64,000 nt of DNA from positions 22,473 through 86,472 of the forward strand of contig QKWP01001118.1 of the NCBI GenBank assembly GCA_003550325.1, written 5' to 3'. Position 1 is the first letter of the stretch. Every line of letters begins with the position of its first letter. Under the pieces are notes generated by a model, which saw nothing but the letters and a program-made list of their open reading frames with translations, did no database searches and was not told where the DNA came from. The position numbers and the translations under genes are program-made. Source of the DNA: Gigaspora rosea. Its lineage: Eukaryota > Glomeromycota > Glomeromycetes > Diversisporales > Gigasporaceae. Shown here piece after piece: positions 32,130 to 43,799 of this stretch.

Positions 32130-35100
32130 ATACATACCACGATTGGTTGTAAGAAAGAGAATTTCTTGGTGATATTCTAATTATCTTAGGAATATTCCCA
32201 CCAAAGCATTACTTTTATATCATTTTTACTTCTTTTGTTCAAAGAAAATGACATCTAGGTACATAATACTGTAATAATATATATATATATTACATATATT
32301 TATATATAAATATAAGGGAATTGTAATTTGATGCATCATGCACCGTGGTGCACCCCTAATCATGGGGATATAAACAGTTGATGATCGATAAAGATCATCA
32401 ACTTTTTTTCCTGCAATTTTGATTTTTCTTTTTTTGACGCGTTTAACTAAACGTTACTTTCTTTTTTCAGGCAACAGGCTCGCCGTTTCTGGTATCGTCG
32501 TTACTGGTGACGTCGTTTTTGTTGTCGTTTGTTTCTGGTGTTGTCGTTATAGGTGTTGTTGGGTTGTTTAATAATACTTCCACTGTCTGTTGCGTTTTCT
32601 TCACTTTGTCAGGAATTATGTAATTTGTGGTAGTCTTTGCAATTAGTCTTCTGGTCAGTGCTATTAACTATATGTTGCTTTTGTTTCTTGGTTATGAGGC
32701 GCGTTCAACTAATACATTTTTTTCTAATCTTTCGCTTGTTCTCTATGCGTGCAATTAATCTTCCAGTTTGGGTAAGTACTATTTAGGTATATGCTTCGTT
32801 TTTGTCTTTTCTTCTTTTGCCTTTAACTAGCTAACACTTTTACGTGACTACGATGTCAATTTTCGAATTGTTTTCTTTCCTGCCTTGCTTAGTTCGTCAT
32901 GTTGGTGCGTCGTCAGTAGTAGTTCTTAAGTGTCATGGATCTGTAGCACTGCTCGCTTACGTTGCTGATGAATACGTTTGCTTGTCATCGTTGTGTTTAT
33001 GCAGCTCTGAAAATGTGCTTGCTTCATGGCTCCATCGTTGGGATTGTGTGATGCGTTATTAGTTAGTTTTAGGTTTTTTTTGAGTCGTTAAGTTGGGACT
33101 AGGGTTAGGTAAGTTAGAGTAGATTAGTTGAGGTTGTATCGAATATTTAGGAAAGGAAGCAAAGCGGAGGTGACAGCCGAAGCAAAGCGACTACAGGGTG
33201 AGCAAAGCGAACCTTGTCTGTGTTGCTGAGTGTAAACACAAGTCGTACTGAGTATAACGAAGTGGCATATAAGTATATTTACGCGTAGCTAATAGAATAG
33301 TTTAAACTGCAATGTAGTGTTGTATAAGTATGTATTGTATATTTGATAGAATTGTTAAAACCGTATTACTTAAATAAATAACATTTATGCGAGTATCCAA
33401 AATGTGGTAATATTTTAATAATTTTTGCATTAGTAATTTAATTAAATAAAAAAAAAGTAATACTTACATAGTCATCGATCACGTGATTAGGGTGCACCAC
33501 GGTGCAAGTGCACCAAAAAATAAAACCCTAAATATAAATATAAATTTAATATTTCAAAATTACATTTTTGGCACTAACAGAAGAATAACATCATAAAGAC
33601 CTTTGTTAATTAGATCACAGCATTCCAAACACTTGCAACTTCAAGAATTTCACTTAATTTATTTTCTAATTCTTTAGGTGTTACACCTAATTCGCCAACA
33701 CTGACAGCATATAAGGAACGGTGCAAATATTCAGAAATAACTTCAGCAGTCAATGTTTTACCGAATAAATTAATTCATTAAATTAATACATTGAATTAAG
33801 CATTTAATATATAAAAAGTTTGAGCAATCATTTAGAATACTTAGTGGTAAAAATACCTCCAGGAGGCCCATGCAATAAGACAATACAACCACCACCTTTA
33901 CCACTAATCAAATCTAATCCTCCAGAATGTTCGGATTTTACCAGTCTTGTAATAATGTCGTTTCTATCGTTATCATTATTAAATTATCAATGCATCATCA
34001 TCAAATTTAATTCCTTAAAATATATATATACAGTATATATATATATTTTTTTAGATTAGTCATGATACTTTCAGATGTAAATAAATTTAAAAAAACTTAC
34101 CATCCACTTGATCAACATAAAATTGACCCCATTTTTTAGCCATAAAGCTAAAACCAAAGAATGTAGGGGAGCAAATGCTAAGCTCCTCCTCTTTAATTTT
34201 CCTTTCTGAAGAATGATCAATGTTATAAGTATAATAATAATTTGAAGGGTTATAACCCATATCATAATTTGATTAGTTTGACCAAAAGTTGAAGCATCAA
34301 TCATAAAACGTCCATCACCTCTATAAAAAGTAGTGCCAAAACAAGATTGACGAAAAAATTTTTTCCGAATATCGTAAATAATGAGAACCAATAGCAAGCA
34401 TTTCAAATTTTTTACCACGTTCTACTAATTCATTATATATTGCACTTTCTTTCGGTAAAGGAACTACTGTACATGAAGTTTATCAATATTTAACACACCG
34501 ACATAATGATCAACATACCAATTCTTAGTACTATTCATAGCCAATATATCTTATAGATTTATATAGACATTAGCATGCAATAATGAAAAAAAAATTAATA
34601 TACTGTACTTGAATCAATAATTTCACCAATAATGGCAAAGAATTGTGCTACCATAAGATTTATATTCACGTCTTTTAATCCGAGCACCAAACCTTTCCGT
34701 GTAATTGTGAATAAACTTGAATGTTTAAATAATAAAGAAGTGTAAATAGTTTTAGTATAATAAAATGTTATCTAAAAAACAAAACTATAAATATTAAGTA
34801 CGTACTATTTGGAAATATATACCACAAATGTTTATATGAAATTTCATGCTAATAATTAATTGATTAGTTATTTATTTAATTAGGTATTCGGTTTGAAAGC
34901 ACAAAATATTTTAACAACACTAACCTTATTAAGCATATTTTCAATTTGCTTTAATGTCGAATCAAATTCTTTTTCTAATCAATGATCAATTGTTTTAACG
35001 ATTCATCGTTTCGTTCATCACAAGTTTTTATTGTGGAAGAATCATGAATAATTCATGAGCGGATATCTGAACAAAAAAAAAACAATATAAGGTCAAATAT

Positions 35101-35346
35101 AATTAACTTAATTTTATTACCTTTGGATTTAAGTTATACAATTCATCAGAATTCAAAAATGTTTTTAGAGGAGTTAACAATTCTTTATCAATTATCTTGA
35201 TAAAAATTGAATCACGGATTTTTTCAGTTGTAAATGTTCACTCCCTTTAGCTAAAGATAATATTGATTGAGCAACTGGATATCAAATAATAGAAACACAC
35301 GAAACAAAAATGGAATAAGAGAGCGATTACTTTAGGCGATAAAATT
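32130..35346 (-). pseudogene. AAA-family ATPase paralogue 1 (broken)
   Basis: The minus-strand gene is collinear with paralogue 2 (55,978-58,385). Recognisable parts in protein order: about 35,270-35,110 (LAKGS... segment with changes), 34,680-34,420, FFRQSCFGTTFYRGDGRFMI (about 34,350-34,290), LVKSEHSGGLDLISGKGGGC and the first half of Walker A GPPG (33,950-33,855), then GKTLTAEVISEYLH (33,770-33,725), VSVGELGVTPKELE (33,713-33,665) and VASVWNAV. A 1-nt deletion destroys the Walker B aspartate region. The C-terminal ATPase exon is reduced to 32,140-32,270 with stops. A 1.2 kb element sits in the intron at 32,316-33,528. The 5' end is lost at a junction (35,346) with pogo-derived sequence. 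Confidence 0.75.
32316..33528. mobile_element. 1.2 kb MULE-like element in the AAA pseudogene intron
   Basis: Ends GGGAATTGTAATTTGATGCA and, at the right, the inverted ...TGCAAGTGCACCAAAAAATA then AAACCC. Both include TGCACCGTGGTGCACC. TAAATATAA flanks it on both sides (32,307-32,315 and 33,529-33,537), a 9-bp duplication. Paralogue 2 has no such insert. The interior is GC-richer and contains a minus-strand frame (about 32,690-32,481) rich in Thr/Asn/Asp, starting LIALTRRLIAKTTTNYIIPD and ending at a TGA, plus a partly duplicated upstream segment. It could be a captured gene fragment or a remnant of the element's own gene. Confidence 0.7.
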
Positions 35347-35664
35347 ATACTGTAGGCTATGATGATATTGATAACAATAACCATGCAGATAGTAATGGTG
35401 AAAATTATGATACTAATATTATGATAGTATGGATTACATAGTTAAGGTAGTATATTAATCGTTTCAAATAATGTATTGTAGTTGTTTCAAACAACATCAC
35501 ATTGTTAACAATTCGAATTTCTACATTAATAAACTAGCGTAATCATGTGGATGACTTTTCAGAAATTGGAAGAAATTGCTTCATAAAGCTAAGAGATTGA
35601 CGGGAAAATCATAAACCAAATACATAACATATCGTGACAAATTATTATGGCTTAAGAATATAAT

Positions 35665-37229
35665 TAGGGTAGCTGCGCGACGCAGTCGCGCTAAAACCAG
35701 GAACGTGATGTAACTGTTATCTTGCTCAACTGGTTATCAATTTATAAACGTCTCATTTGGAACAAGACACACACTGAAACAACTTGCAGGCGTAAAGTAT
35801 CTTTATTATGCGCTTCTCTTCTCTTATTCGTTACAGTCAAAAGACTAACTTTTGCTCTTTCTATTTATATTAATTCTGCGATTACATATATTGTATAACA
35901 CTTGTAATTTTCTAATTTTAGTTTTTTCATTGTAATAAAATAAACTCTTAAATTCTACTAATAAAATCGCCTTTGTTATGGTGATCGATGATCACAATAC
36001 CGTTGCCCAACATTATAATACTTATCATAATTCTGGTCGACTATATTACCAAATAAGCCGTTCGAATTTATTTTCATTCTATCTTTGCACTTTTCGCTTT
36101 GTTATACATTTCGTATTAAATTATTAACAATCACTTTATAGACAACTTAGTTCATAGACAATTAATTTACAGACAAGATTATTCTACAGACGGTTAATTC
36201 ACAGACAAATTCATTTTGTTGACAATATATTTAGCCAAAAATTTCTTCATAAATTGCACCAGCTTTACCGTAAATTCTCGAAACAAAGTCCATGCCCGCT
36301 ATTTCGAGAACTTACGGTAAATTTAAACGTAATTCTAACGACAATGACTAGAACTAATTTGTCTGTGAAATCTGATGTCATTGAAATAACTGCCAATAAA
36401 ACAAACTTGTTTGTGAATAAATCGATAGTAAAATAATCTTACCTGTAATTAAATTCTCTGCGTACCAGAAGTAATTTTTTCGAGTTGATGCTACTGAATA
36501 GAATATTAAGTTAAAACTCAATAAAATCGAAATAGATCACAATAAATACAATTTGAATCTTAAGGCAGTCTGATAGCGATAGAGAATATTTCGTTCCACC
36601 ATATGATACATATTACTGTGTTTTCAGAATAACACAAATACCAAATCTGGTGTTACGATCGGTTGGGAGAGCTTGATGAAATTGGGCCGGTTTAGTTCGA
36701 TCGTACAAATTGTGATTGAGGTTACCGGTAAATGGTTTAAAACGATAACTAACACACGTAATTACGGGTATAATGGTCCTCTTTATTAATATGAATCAAT
36801 ACATTGGATTATTACAGAAATACTATCTACAACCCTACTTGTTCTTCCTCCATAACCTAAAACCAAACCTTTATATATTTTTAATTCGTATGGGAGCTTT
36901 AATTGGAGATTTGATCACCCGTTTGGGGCTTTGATCACCCGATATGCCACAAAATATGCCAAAATAAGAAATAAATAACTATAACAATAACAATGGTTGA
37001 GCATAAAACACCATACACGAACAGTAGAAGCATGTTACACCAGCACAGCACATTGACATGTGAAATTATAGATTTTTAATGGCCAATCAAATGCAAGATT
37101 TTGCGAATGCTGGCAGGTAACCATACACTCCGTCAATTTGCATGACTACGTTCCTGGTACACTCCGTCAATTTGCATGACTACGCTACGTTCCTGGTAAC
37201 TTCGTCAATTTGCATGACTACGTTCCTGG
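35665..37229. mobile_element. Composite 1.56 kb insertion private to unit B
   Basis: Unit C has the uninterrupted ATATAATGCTTAAATATATG. Unit B is split there. The left end is TAGGGTAGCTGCGCGACGCA followed by GTCGCGC and TAAAACCAGGAACG. The right end carries three direct copies of a 36-41 bp unit containing GTCAATTTGCATGACTACG and GTTCCTGGT (37,126-37,231). Inside are an ACAGACAATT-type short repeat (36,140-36,230), a TTACCGTAAATTCTCGAAA hairpin (36,268-36,320) and an LTR-like stretch from TGTTACGATCGG (about 36,650-37,050). Class uncertain. Confidence 0.5.
36650..37050. repeat. LTR-like fragment (tentative)
   Basis: Begins TGTTACGATCGG and contains ACACACGTAATTACGGGTAT and a CTTTATTAATATGAATC block similar in style to fungal LTRs. 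I could not find a TG...CA pair with a 5-bp target duplication, so this is only a suggestion. Confidence 0.25.
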
Positions 37230-37396
37230 TATGCTTAAATATATAATTTTCATTTTTTGTAAATTTGTAACTTGCTTTGATCTTAATACGTTGAAAGGAA
37301 GTATGTGCTTATTCGTCAAAGTTAGGGAGTGCTTATTTTCGGGCATTACATAATTTGGGGTGCTTATATTCGAGTGATTATTTTCGACTGATGCGG

Positions 37397-38192
37397 TGTC
37401 ACGTAGTCACTCAGACTGCCGTGTATTCGCCGGGTTTTACTACTAAACTTCACTCGCCTGGCAATACGATGACTAACGTATCGTACAGGTACTACCACCG
37501 ATAGATACTTCAGTTTATTCACAAAGAAATATTACGAGTCGAAAAGCTAATAAAGTCGAAAGCTAGTAAGATCGAAAGCTCAAAACTATTAAGAGCATGA
37601 AAGCTAGGCGCTTCCTCCTCAGGATCGATGCCTTATTTATTGCTTAATAATACACTTGCATCATACTTTACTCATCGTTCATTGGGGTGTGTTCGGCGTA
37701 CTATGTAAATCAAACCTATATGTGGTTATATAATAAAATTTATTAATGAAGATTTTTAGATATGTAAATGAAAAATTAAGAAAAAAAATATAGAATGTTA
37801 AAATTTTTTTATAATTAAATGAAATTGGCTCTATAATTTTCTTTGTAGAGACGTAATACTGGTCTGTACCAAATTTTGTCTGAAACTATTAAGCCGTTAG
37901 AGCTGTGCATTAATTTAAAAATTTGCAATAATTATATATGTTTTTTTCTTAAAAAAAAAGCGTAATTTAATTTCTTTTCAAAACTATCGTACCGTTTAAG
38001 CTGTGCATCTATTTTAAATTTTAAAAATCTTCACTAATAAATTTTATTGTATAACTTTTGATTTACATAGTACGGCGCACACCCCAATCGTTCATGCAAT
38101 CATTTTATTAACTTCTAATGAATCATGATCACCCGATCATAACATTCGATTACCACATGCATACCCGATCACTAATCACTTGGGTCGTGTCA
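37397..38192. mobile_element. Solo LTR in unit B with nested MITE
   Basis: Same LTR as 8,063-8,466. TGTCACGTAG start and CGTGTCA end. The right flank is TACGG and the left flank is TGCGG. It is split by the MULE-like MITE at 37,683-38,086. Confidence 0.8.
37683..38086. mobile_element. MULE-like MITE with perfect 9-bp target duplication
   Basis: Ends TGGGGTGTGTTCGGCGTAC and GTACGGCGCACACCCCA, flanked by ATCGTTCAT at 37,674-37,682 and 38,087-38,095. Unit A has the empty ATCGTTCAT (8,351-8,359). Same family as 12,097-12,584. Confidence 0.92.
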
Positions 38193-39019
38193 TACGGTAA
38201 TTTATTTTTTGCAAATTAACTAGCTTTTGGTAAAAAGAAAAAAAAAGGTAAACACTAGGTAAACTATTCAAATGTAGCAATTTTTTCGCCACCTTCATTA
38301 TGTTTAGGTTTACTCTTTCCCATAAACAAAATCGAAATAAGCATCAAAGAACCAAAAGTATATTAAAATAAAAAACGAATTGAAATGCTGATACATAAGC
38401 ATGAATAACCAAAGATTTTAAATCAGGTGGTAATAATTGTATAAAATATACAGATTGTGTTGAAAAAGATGGAAGTAAGACTAGTTTACTTAATTCTTGT
38501 GAAAGTTTATTATTAAATGCTGCTCCTGATAATGCAATTCCGAAAACAGCTCCAACTAAAGAGAAAGAGAGAATATAGATAATTGAATAAGTAAAAAATT
38601 TTTGCAAAAACAAATATTTGAATACTTACTGCTTCTAAAGAACATTGCTAAACTAGTAACAGAAGCTATATCCTTATGCTCAACCAATCCTTGAGCGCAT
38701 AATATAATAGATTGATAATTTATACCACTTCCAGCACCACTTATGATCATAGATACGATTAATACACCATTTTCCGTATTTTCATTCCATATGGTGGTTA
38801 AACCGGCACCAATTATTTTCAATGATGAAGCAAATAAGGTTGTATATTGAAACGATATTTTATCTGTTCGAGAAAACATTTGACCGGTTAGGATTGAGAA
38901 CAGTACTGCACTAAGAATGTAAGGCAAGAAATATATTCCGGATTGTGTGGCTATTTAAAAGGAAACATAAGAATGATAAATTTATTTGATTTCTAGCAAT
39001 TGAGAATTAATCGATAAAG

Positions 39020-39178
39020 TAGGGATTGGAACCGTTTAACCGTTTAAAAATTGCTCTATAGTTTCGGGCAGAATTATGTTGGTCGTAGGCCGGAATTATT
39101 TTAATTCCGGCCAAATTAAACATTTAAACGGTTAAACGATTAAACATTAAGAAAAATTTTAGGAGGTTCCAATCCCTA
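39020..39178. mobile_element. hAT-like MITE in the GC-AG intron of MFS B
   Basis: Same element and site as 9,289-9,416. The flanks are CGATAAAG and CGATAAAA. Its arms include additional CCGTTTAA/TTAAACGG sequence absent from the MFS A copy. Confidence 0.85.
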
Positions 39179-39332
39179 CGATAAAAGACTTGCCTGAAAC
39201 TCCATCGACAACTTGAAAGTAAAGTGGAATATAAAAAATAAAACTAAAAAATATCATTCCTTGAAACATGAATGCGATGAAACATGAAATTACATTAAGA
39301 TTTTTAAATAAATGTGCTATTAAAAATATATA

Positions 39333-39822
39333 CATATCAGCGGATCGGCGTAATTGTCGATAAACTGTTGCACAAAAATTTGCTCCTAAGTAACGTTGAA
39401 AAACTAACAAACGAAGTACTTGTTACAACTAACAAAAGAGCCTTTTTGACGCCTAGACAAGTTAAAAAACCAATAAAACTTAATAAAAGAGCTATGCTAA
39501 GCTGTAGAAAGAAGTACTTTTATCGTTTGTTGAAATATTCGGGTGTTTTAGGATGGGTTGAGCATTGAGAAATGGGTTGGTAACTATCAAGGGTAAATTC
39601 GGAAGCTAATTTTCAAAAAAATAGCCTTTTTAATATACTTTTGGCTTATAATTAAATACATGAATTTCGTAATTTTCTACGTACTTAATTATAAATACAA
39701 AGCTGGTTAAAAAGGCCGTTTTTGTGAAAATTCGCTTTGTAATAAATTTTCGCGTAAAATTTTTTTGATAATCCTCGATCATGATTGGTCGAGCCGACAT
39801 GTTACGCCGATCCGCCGATATG
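39333..39822. mobile_element. 490-bp MITE with CATATCAGCGGATCGGCG ends, MFS B intron
   Basis: CATATCAGCGGATCGGCGTAA pairs with TTACGCCGATCCGCCGATATG. Units A and C lack it (continuous AAAATATATAATAATAATT). The interior contains an open frame of about 70 codons including KLLHKNLLLSNVEKLTNE; a broken copy of it occurs at 26,190-26,400, so it may be a fossil coding segment. Confidence 0.8.
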
Positions 39823-41418
39823 AATAATAATTATAATAAATAATAGATTAGTTATAATAATAATCCTTCCAAATAACGATAAATCAAACTATGAATACTT
39901 ACGTGAAGCTACAGGTTCAGAAACGACGTAAGTTTCAATAAGACCGAATATTATGTAACCAACAGCGCGATACATAGAAGCACTATGATCACAGGACTAT
40001 TCCAAGCATAAGTATTACCTCCCCAATTAAGAGATAATAAGATACAAACCGTTGATGAAATCATTATAATAATGCCAATAAAATCAATTCTCTTAAATTT
40101 TTCAAGTAATGAACCAGCTGGTATTTTCATGTGAAGAAGAAAAATTATAGTGATTACTGTTAATGCACCTGGAGGAAGATTGATGAAGAAACACCATCTA
40201 TTTTTGGCAAGTAAATTTTATGGTGAAAAAATGAATCGCATTTTATACAATGTAATATGACAAAAGTTTTGGGTTACTTTTATGATGCATTACTTAATGA
40301 TTTGCATCAATAAGGTAACCACTTTTGACTCAGGCTTCGCCTTCTCGTATAAATTTGCATACCTCCAACTAATATGATCAGTAAATGCACCACCCAAGAG
40401 CGGTCCAGCTACTGAAGCAATACCATAAGATGCGCCAAGAATGCCCTGGTATTTTCCAACATCTTTAGGACTAACAATGTCTGGAATAATTATCAAAGCA
40501 ACTCTATAAAAAAAATAAAATTTTAGTATGCATAAGAACTTGATATAAATCAATGTTGTAACGAAATACGTACCCAATGATACCACCACCTCCAAGGCCA
40601 GCGACTGCACGGTATATTATCAATGAAATCTAAATAATGATATAATTAAATTTGTTAGTCTACGTATTTTTTAAGAAAATGAAAAAGCACAAAATGACAA
40701 TACCATATCAGAAGCAACACCGCATAACAAACTGCCAATTTCAAAAATTGAAATTGCAAATAAGAATGTTACTTTACGACCAAAGATATCAGCTAATTTT
40801 CCATAGATTGGTCCAAAGGAAGTCTATGTCAATAACGTGATTCTGTGAGTCACATTATATATAATAACGTATATATATATATATTAAAATCTCCAATTAC
40901 CACTGTGATTAGATAAGAAGTTGCGACCCACGCTATTTGATGCAATCCATTAAAGTCGGAAACTATTTTAGGTAGAGCGGTAGCAACAATTGTTATATCT
41001 AACGCGGATAAAAATACGGCACAACCTAGACTATCAAAAATAAACCAAATTAATATAACTAATAACCCGAATATTTCGAGTTCCGCAAGCACTAACATTT
41101 CCCTCTTAAAACAGTGTTTCTATTAAAACATTAACAAACACGGGCATGGGTATTACGTTTTAATAGTACGTGTGCCAGCACTAGCAGAGCCCTACTGAAT
41201 ATGTAAAAGAACTTCAGTGAATTAATAACTACAAACCTAAGAGTAACCAAAAATGCTTCAATTCCATGTATTAAGCCATCATTTTCGACAGTCTGGGCTT
41301 CCTGATCATCGACATTTGCTGTAGTTATTATTTTTTCATTTGTGTCTGATACTAACTCCGAGTCATGTTCCAAATTTACTTCACTATGTGGCGTAGATTG
41401 ATTTTGTATCATTTTTTT

Positions 41419-41565
41419 CCTTTATTGTTTGCTCTTGCTAATTATTATTATTGTTAACTTTATTAATCCTTTATTGTTTGCTCTTGCTAATTATTATTGT
41501 TGTTAACTTTATTAATCCTTTATTGTTTGCTCTTGCTAATTATTATTATTGTTAACTTTATTAAT
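41419..41565. repeat. 49-bp tandem repeat upstream of MFS B
   Basis: Three direct units beginning CCTTTATTGTTTGCTCTTGC, immediately upstream of the MFS B start codon. Units A and C have a single copy in the same place. Confidence 0.85.
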
Positions 41566-43038
41566 ATTATTAATTTTAACTTCGTTAAAGAAAAGAGGAA
41601 TTTGCGTGTTAAAACATTTACTAATGAAACATCTATATCGTTCAATATTTTGATCTTTTATAAATTTTTTCAAAAAAAAAAAACTACCGACATCATAAAA
41701 TATATACGTACATATGTAAAATAACATTTTAGACTTTAATGATAGATTCGCTAAACATAATTAGTTCAGGAAAATAATTTTTGCGGTGATTATTAAATTA
41801 TAATACCGTTTCTAAACGTTATTCTGAAATAAGTAGTTGCGCGACGTAGTCGCGCTAAACCAAGAACGGGATAAATTATATAAGCAAAATAATGTATAGG
41901 GGTATTGTTTAAATAATGGCCAAGATTAAGCTTAATTCGATCAAAATTTGAAATTACACTTTTGGAAGTTAGTTCGCATTTATACGGAAAGTCTAATTTA
42001 GAAATGTTGATTAACTCCAATATAGATAATGTAGTTATATTTTATTTTATATCACTTACTGCTGATTTGAGAATTAGGATACGTGTTGAATTTTATTTTC
42101 GGCCAGTATAAGATATACCAAAGCGATACACTGACCGAAAATTATATTACGAAAATTTACTGCAAATGTTAGTAATTATGATACTACAGGGTGAAGCCTA
42201 ATAATGAAATCTGCTATGATCATCGCATTAGGGTGAAATCCGCTTTTTACTATAATCAAAAACAGCGGATTTCACCCTACCCTAACCCGATCTACAAAGC
42301 GGATTTCACTACTTCGACAACATAATCATCTCAAAATTCATCACGTGTCACACTAATTTTCAAATAAGGTCCCAAAATTCACTAATGATCAATGTTGCTG
42401 TTGTAACATCCAATCAATTAATTAATCAATCAACTACAGAATTATATGCTTCGATAGCTACGATCGTGATGTCGATTATTAGTGAACTTTGAGATGGCTG
42501 CTCTGACAAACTCATAGCAGATATATACGATTAAATTTTATAAGCAATCAGGGTTTAAATTATCTAGATATTAGAATTTTCCTCAATCATCATTTGTATC
42601 TATCTATTGTAAATATCGACACAGTATGATGCTCCTTTTTGACATGTTAATGTGTTTCATAACATATTTAGTTAGTGCAATTCCGAAAAGACAATAATAA
42701 AAAAAAGCATTTTTTTATAGTGATCGTCATGGGACAAAAACCTGTTAAAAGCGATATTTGCTTAAATAATTTTCATACAATAGATAAATATAGCAATATG
42801 TGATGCATATCGTGATGTTTAAAGTGCAGAAATTCACGGTTTACTGTGTTTAGCATATTGTCCAATCATATATAGGACTCACTTAACTTGCTAAAGTAAC
42901 CATATACTTTGTAATATTGCGCAGTATTTTATTGTGTAACCTGTGCAGAGTTTTGAGAGGTTGCATCTAGAAATGTATTTGTCTTCAGTGTTCACATGAT
43001 AATAGAAAGAGTGATATGGCCGGTCTATTGTAGGGCCC
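41566..43038. other. Duplicated non-coding part of unit B
   Basis: Matches 11,330-13,340 of unit A minus its private inserts. Includes the hairpin box at 41,829-41,865, the GGCCAGTATA hairpin (about 42,102-42,142) and the CCGCT/AGCGG foldback (42,188-42,312). No gene is recognised. Confidence 0.6.
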
Positions 43039-43799
43039 CACCAGGAGTCTAGACTAGGGTGTTCAGGATTATGCGAAAGCATAATATGCGCATAATTTGC
43101 CAAATTTTCGCATCGCATATGCTTCGCATAATTCGACAAAAAAAAGCACTCAGATCACGTGACTGAAATATGATTGGTTGGTTTAAATTCATTCGGAACT
43201 TAATTTTAATTTGGGGACAGGGTAAGATTGTTCCGATGTAGAAAAAAAAATGAAAGAACCTAAATTACGAGCATGGTCGAGGTAAAATTTTCAGTAAGTG
43301 TCTGAAAAATTTCGAAGAATAGAAACAATTATATATAGAGTACATAATAAAAAATCGCATAATCGATCGCATAATCTTAAATTTATTTCGCATCCATCGC
43401 ATAATCAACCTCAGATCGCACGCATAATTTACCTCATCGCATCGCATAATCCTGGACACCCTAGTCTAGACACTTTTGCAGTAACGTGACCATCACGTGG
43501 TGTGGAGTCTTCGATTAACTTTTTGGCTTTTGTTAAGGTTAGGGTTAGGGTTCGTGTATATAGCCTTAGAAGGTCCCTACATATGTGTATAATCGCGTTC
43601 CGGACATTTTTATGTGGTTTTTAAGGCCGATTTGAACACTAGTTTTCGAGTATTTTCGCTCTTTTCTCTTTTTTTCTTCTTGTACACGTGGTTTGTTTTG
43701 ATGTCGGACTGATCCGGGACGATCAAAATTTACGTTCTCCGATTGGTTAATTCTTATGCGCCACGTCACGTTACTGCAAAAGTGCCTAGACCCCTGGTG
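43039..43799. mobile_element. Telomere-motif element with CACCAGG...CCTGGTG ends, private to unit B
   Basis: The left end is CACCAGGAGTCTAGAC, continued after a nested insert as ACTTTTGCAGTAACGTGAC. The right end is GTCACGTTACTGCAAAAGTG then CCTAGACCCCTGGTG. Unit A is uninterrupted here. The interior has TTAGGGTTAGGGTT (about 43,540) and a CGG-N6-CCG box (GTCGGACTGATCCGGGA, 43,701) like the 1-555 and 15,313 elements, although the termini differ. Target duplication is not resolved. Confidence 0.75.
43055..43463. mobile_element. hAT-like MITE nested in the left end of the 43,039 element
   Basis: Ends TAGGGTGTTCAGGATTATGCG and CGCATAATCCTGGACACCCTA. Perfect 8-bp duplication GTCTAGAC (43,047-43,054 and 43,464-43,471), which fits the hAT target pattern with T at position 2, A at 7 and a central TA. 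Subterminal regions carry many CGCATAAT copies, likely transposase-binding sites. Confidence 0.93.

Larger units (their letters stand above)
38264..41412 (-). pseudogene. MFS transporter B (DHA2 type), frameshifted
   Basis: Same exon plan as MFS A, from [12 protein letters not shown] at 41,412 to TAG at 38,264. Motifs include [23 protein letters not shown] and [16 protein letters not shown] 1-nt loss near 39,967 breaks the exon starting [10 protein letters not shown], and another near 38,357 breaks the last exon. An additional 490-bp MITE (39,333-39,822) enlarges one intron, and the GC-AG intron with the hAT-like MITE is retained. Three tandem copies of a 49-bp unit lie just upstream of the start codon. 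As written it cannot give the full 14-TM protein. Confidence 0.85.

Noticed and set aside
33154..33215. AGCAAAGCG repeats as a possible structured RNA
   Set aside because: Only three imperfect copies inside a MULE-like element and no supporting stem.
36836..37050. Full LTR retrotransposon in unit B
   Set aside because: No paired LTR, primer-binding site, gag or pol; only LTR-like composition.
40652..40840. Plus-strand 62-codon frame conserved in units B and C (also 50,585-50,773)
   Set aside because: Antisense to MFS exon 3 and its intron; conservation follows from the duplication.
43298..43489. Open frames on both strands rich in SHNR/RIMR
   Set aside because: They are translations of the CGCATAAT subterminal repeats of a hAT-like MITE.
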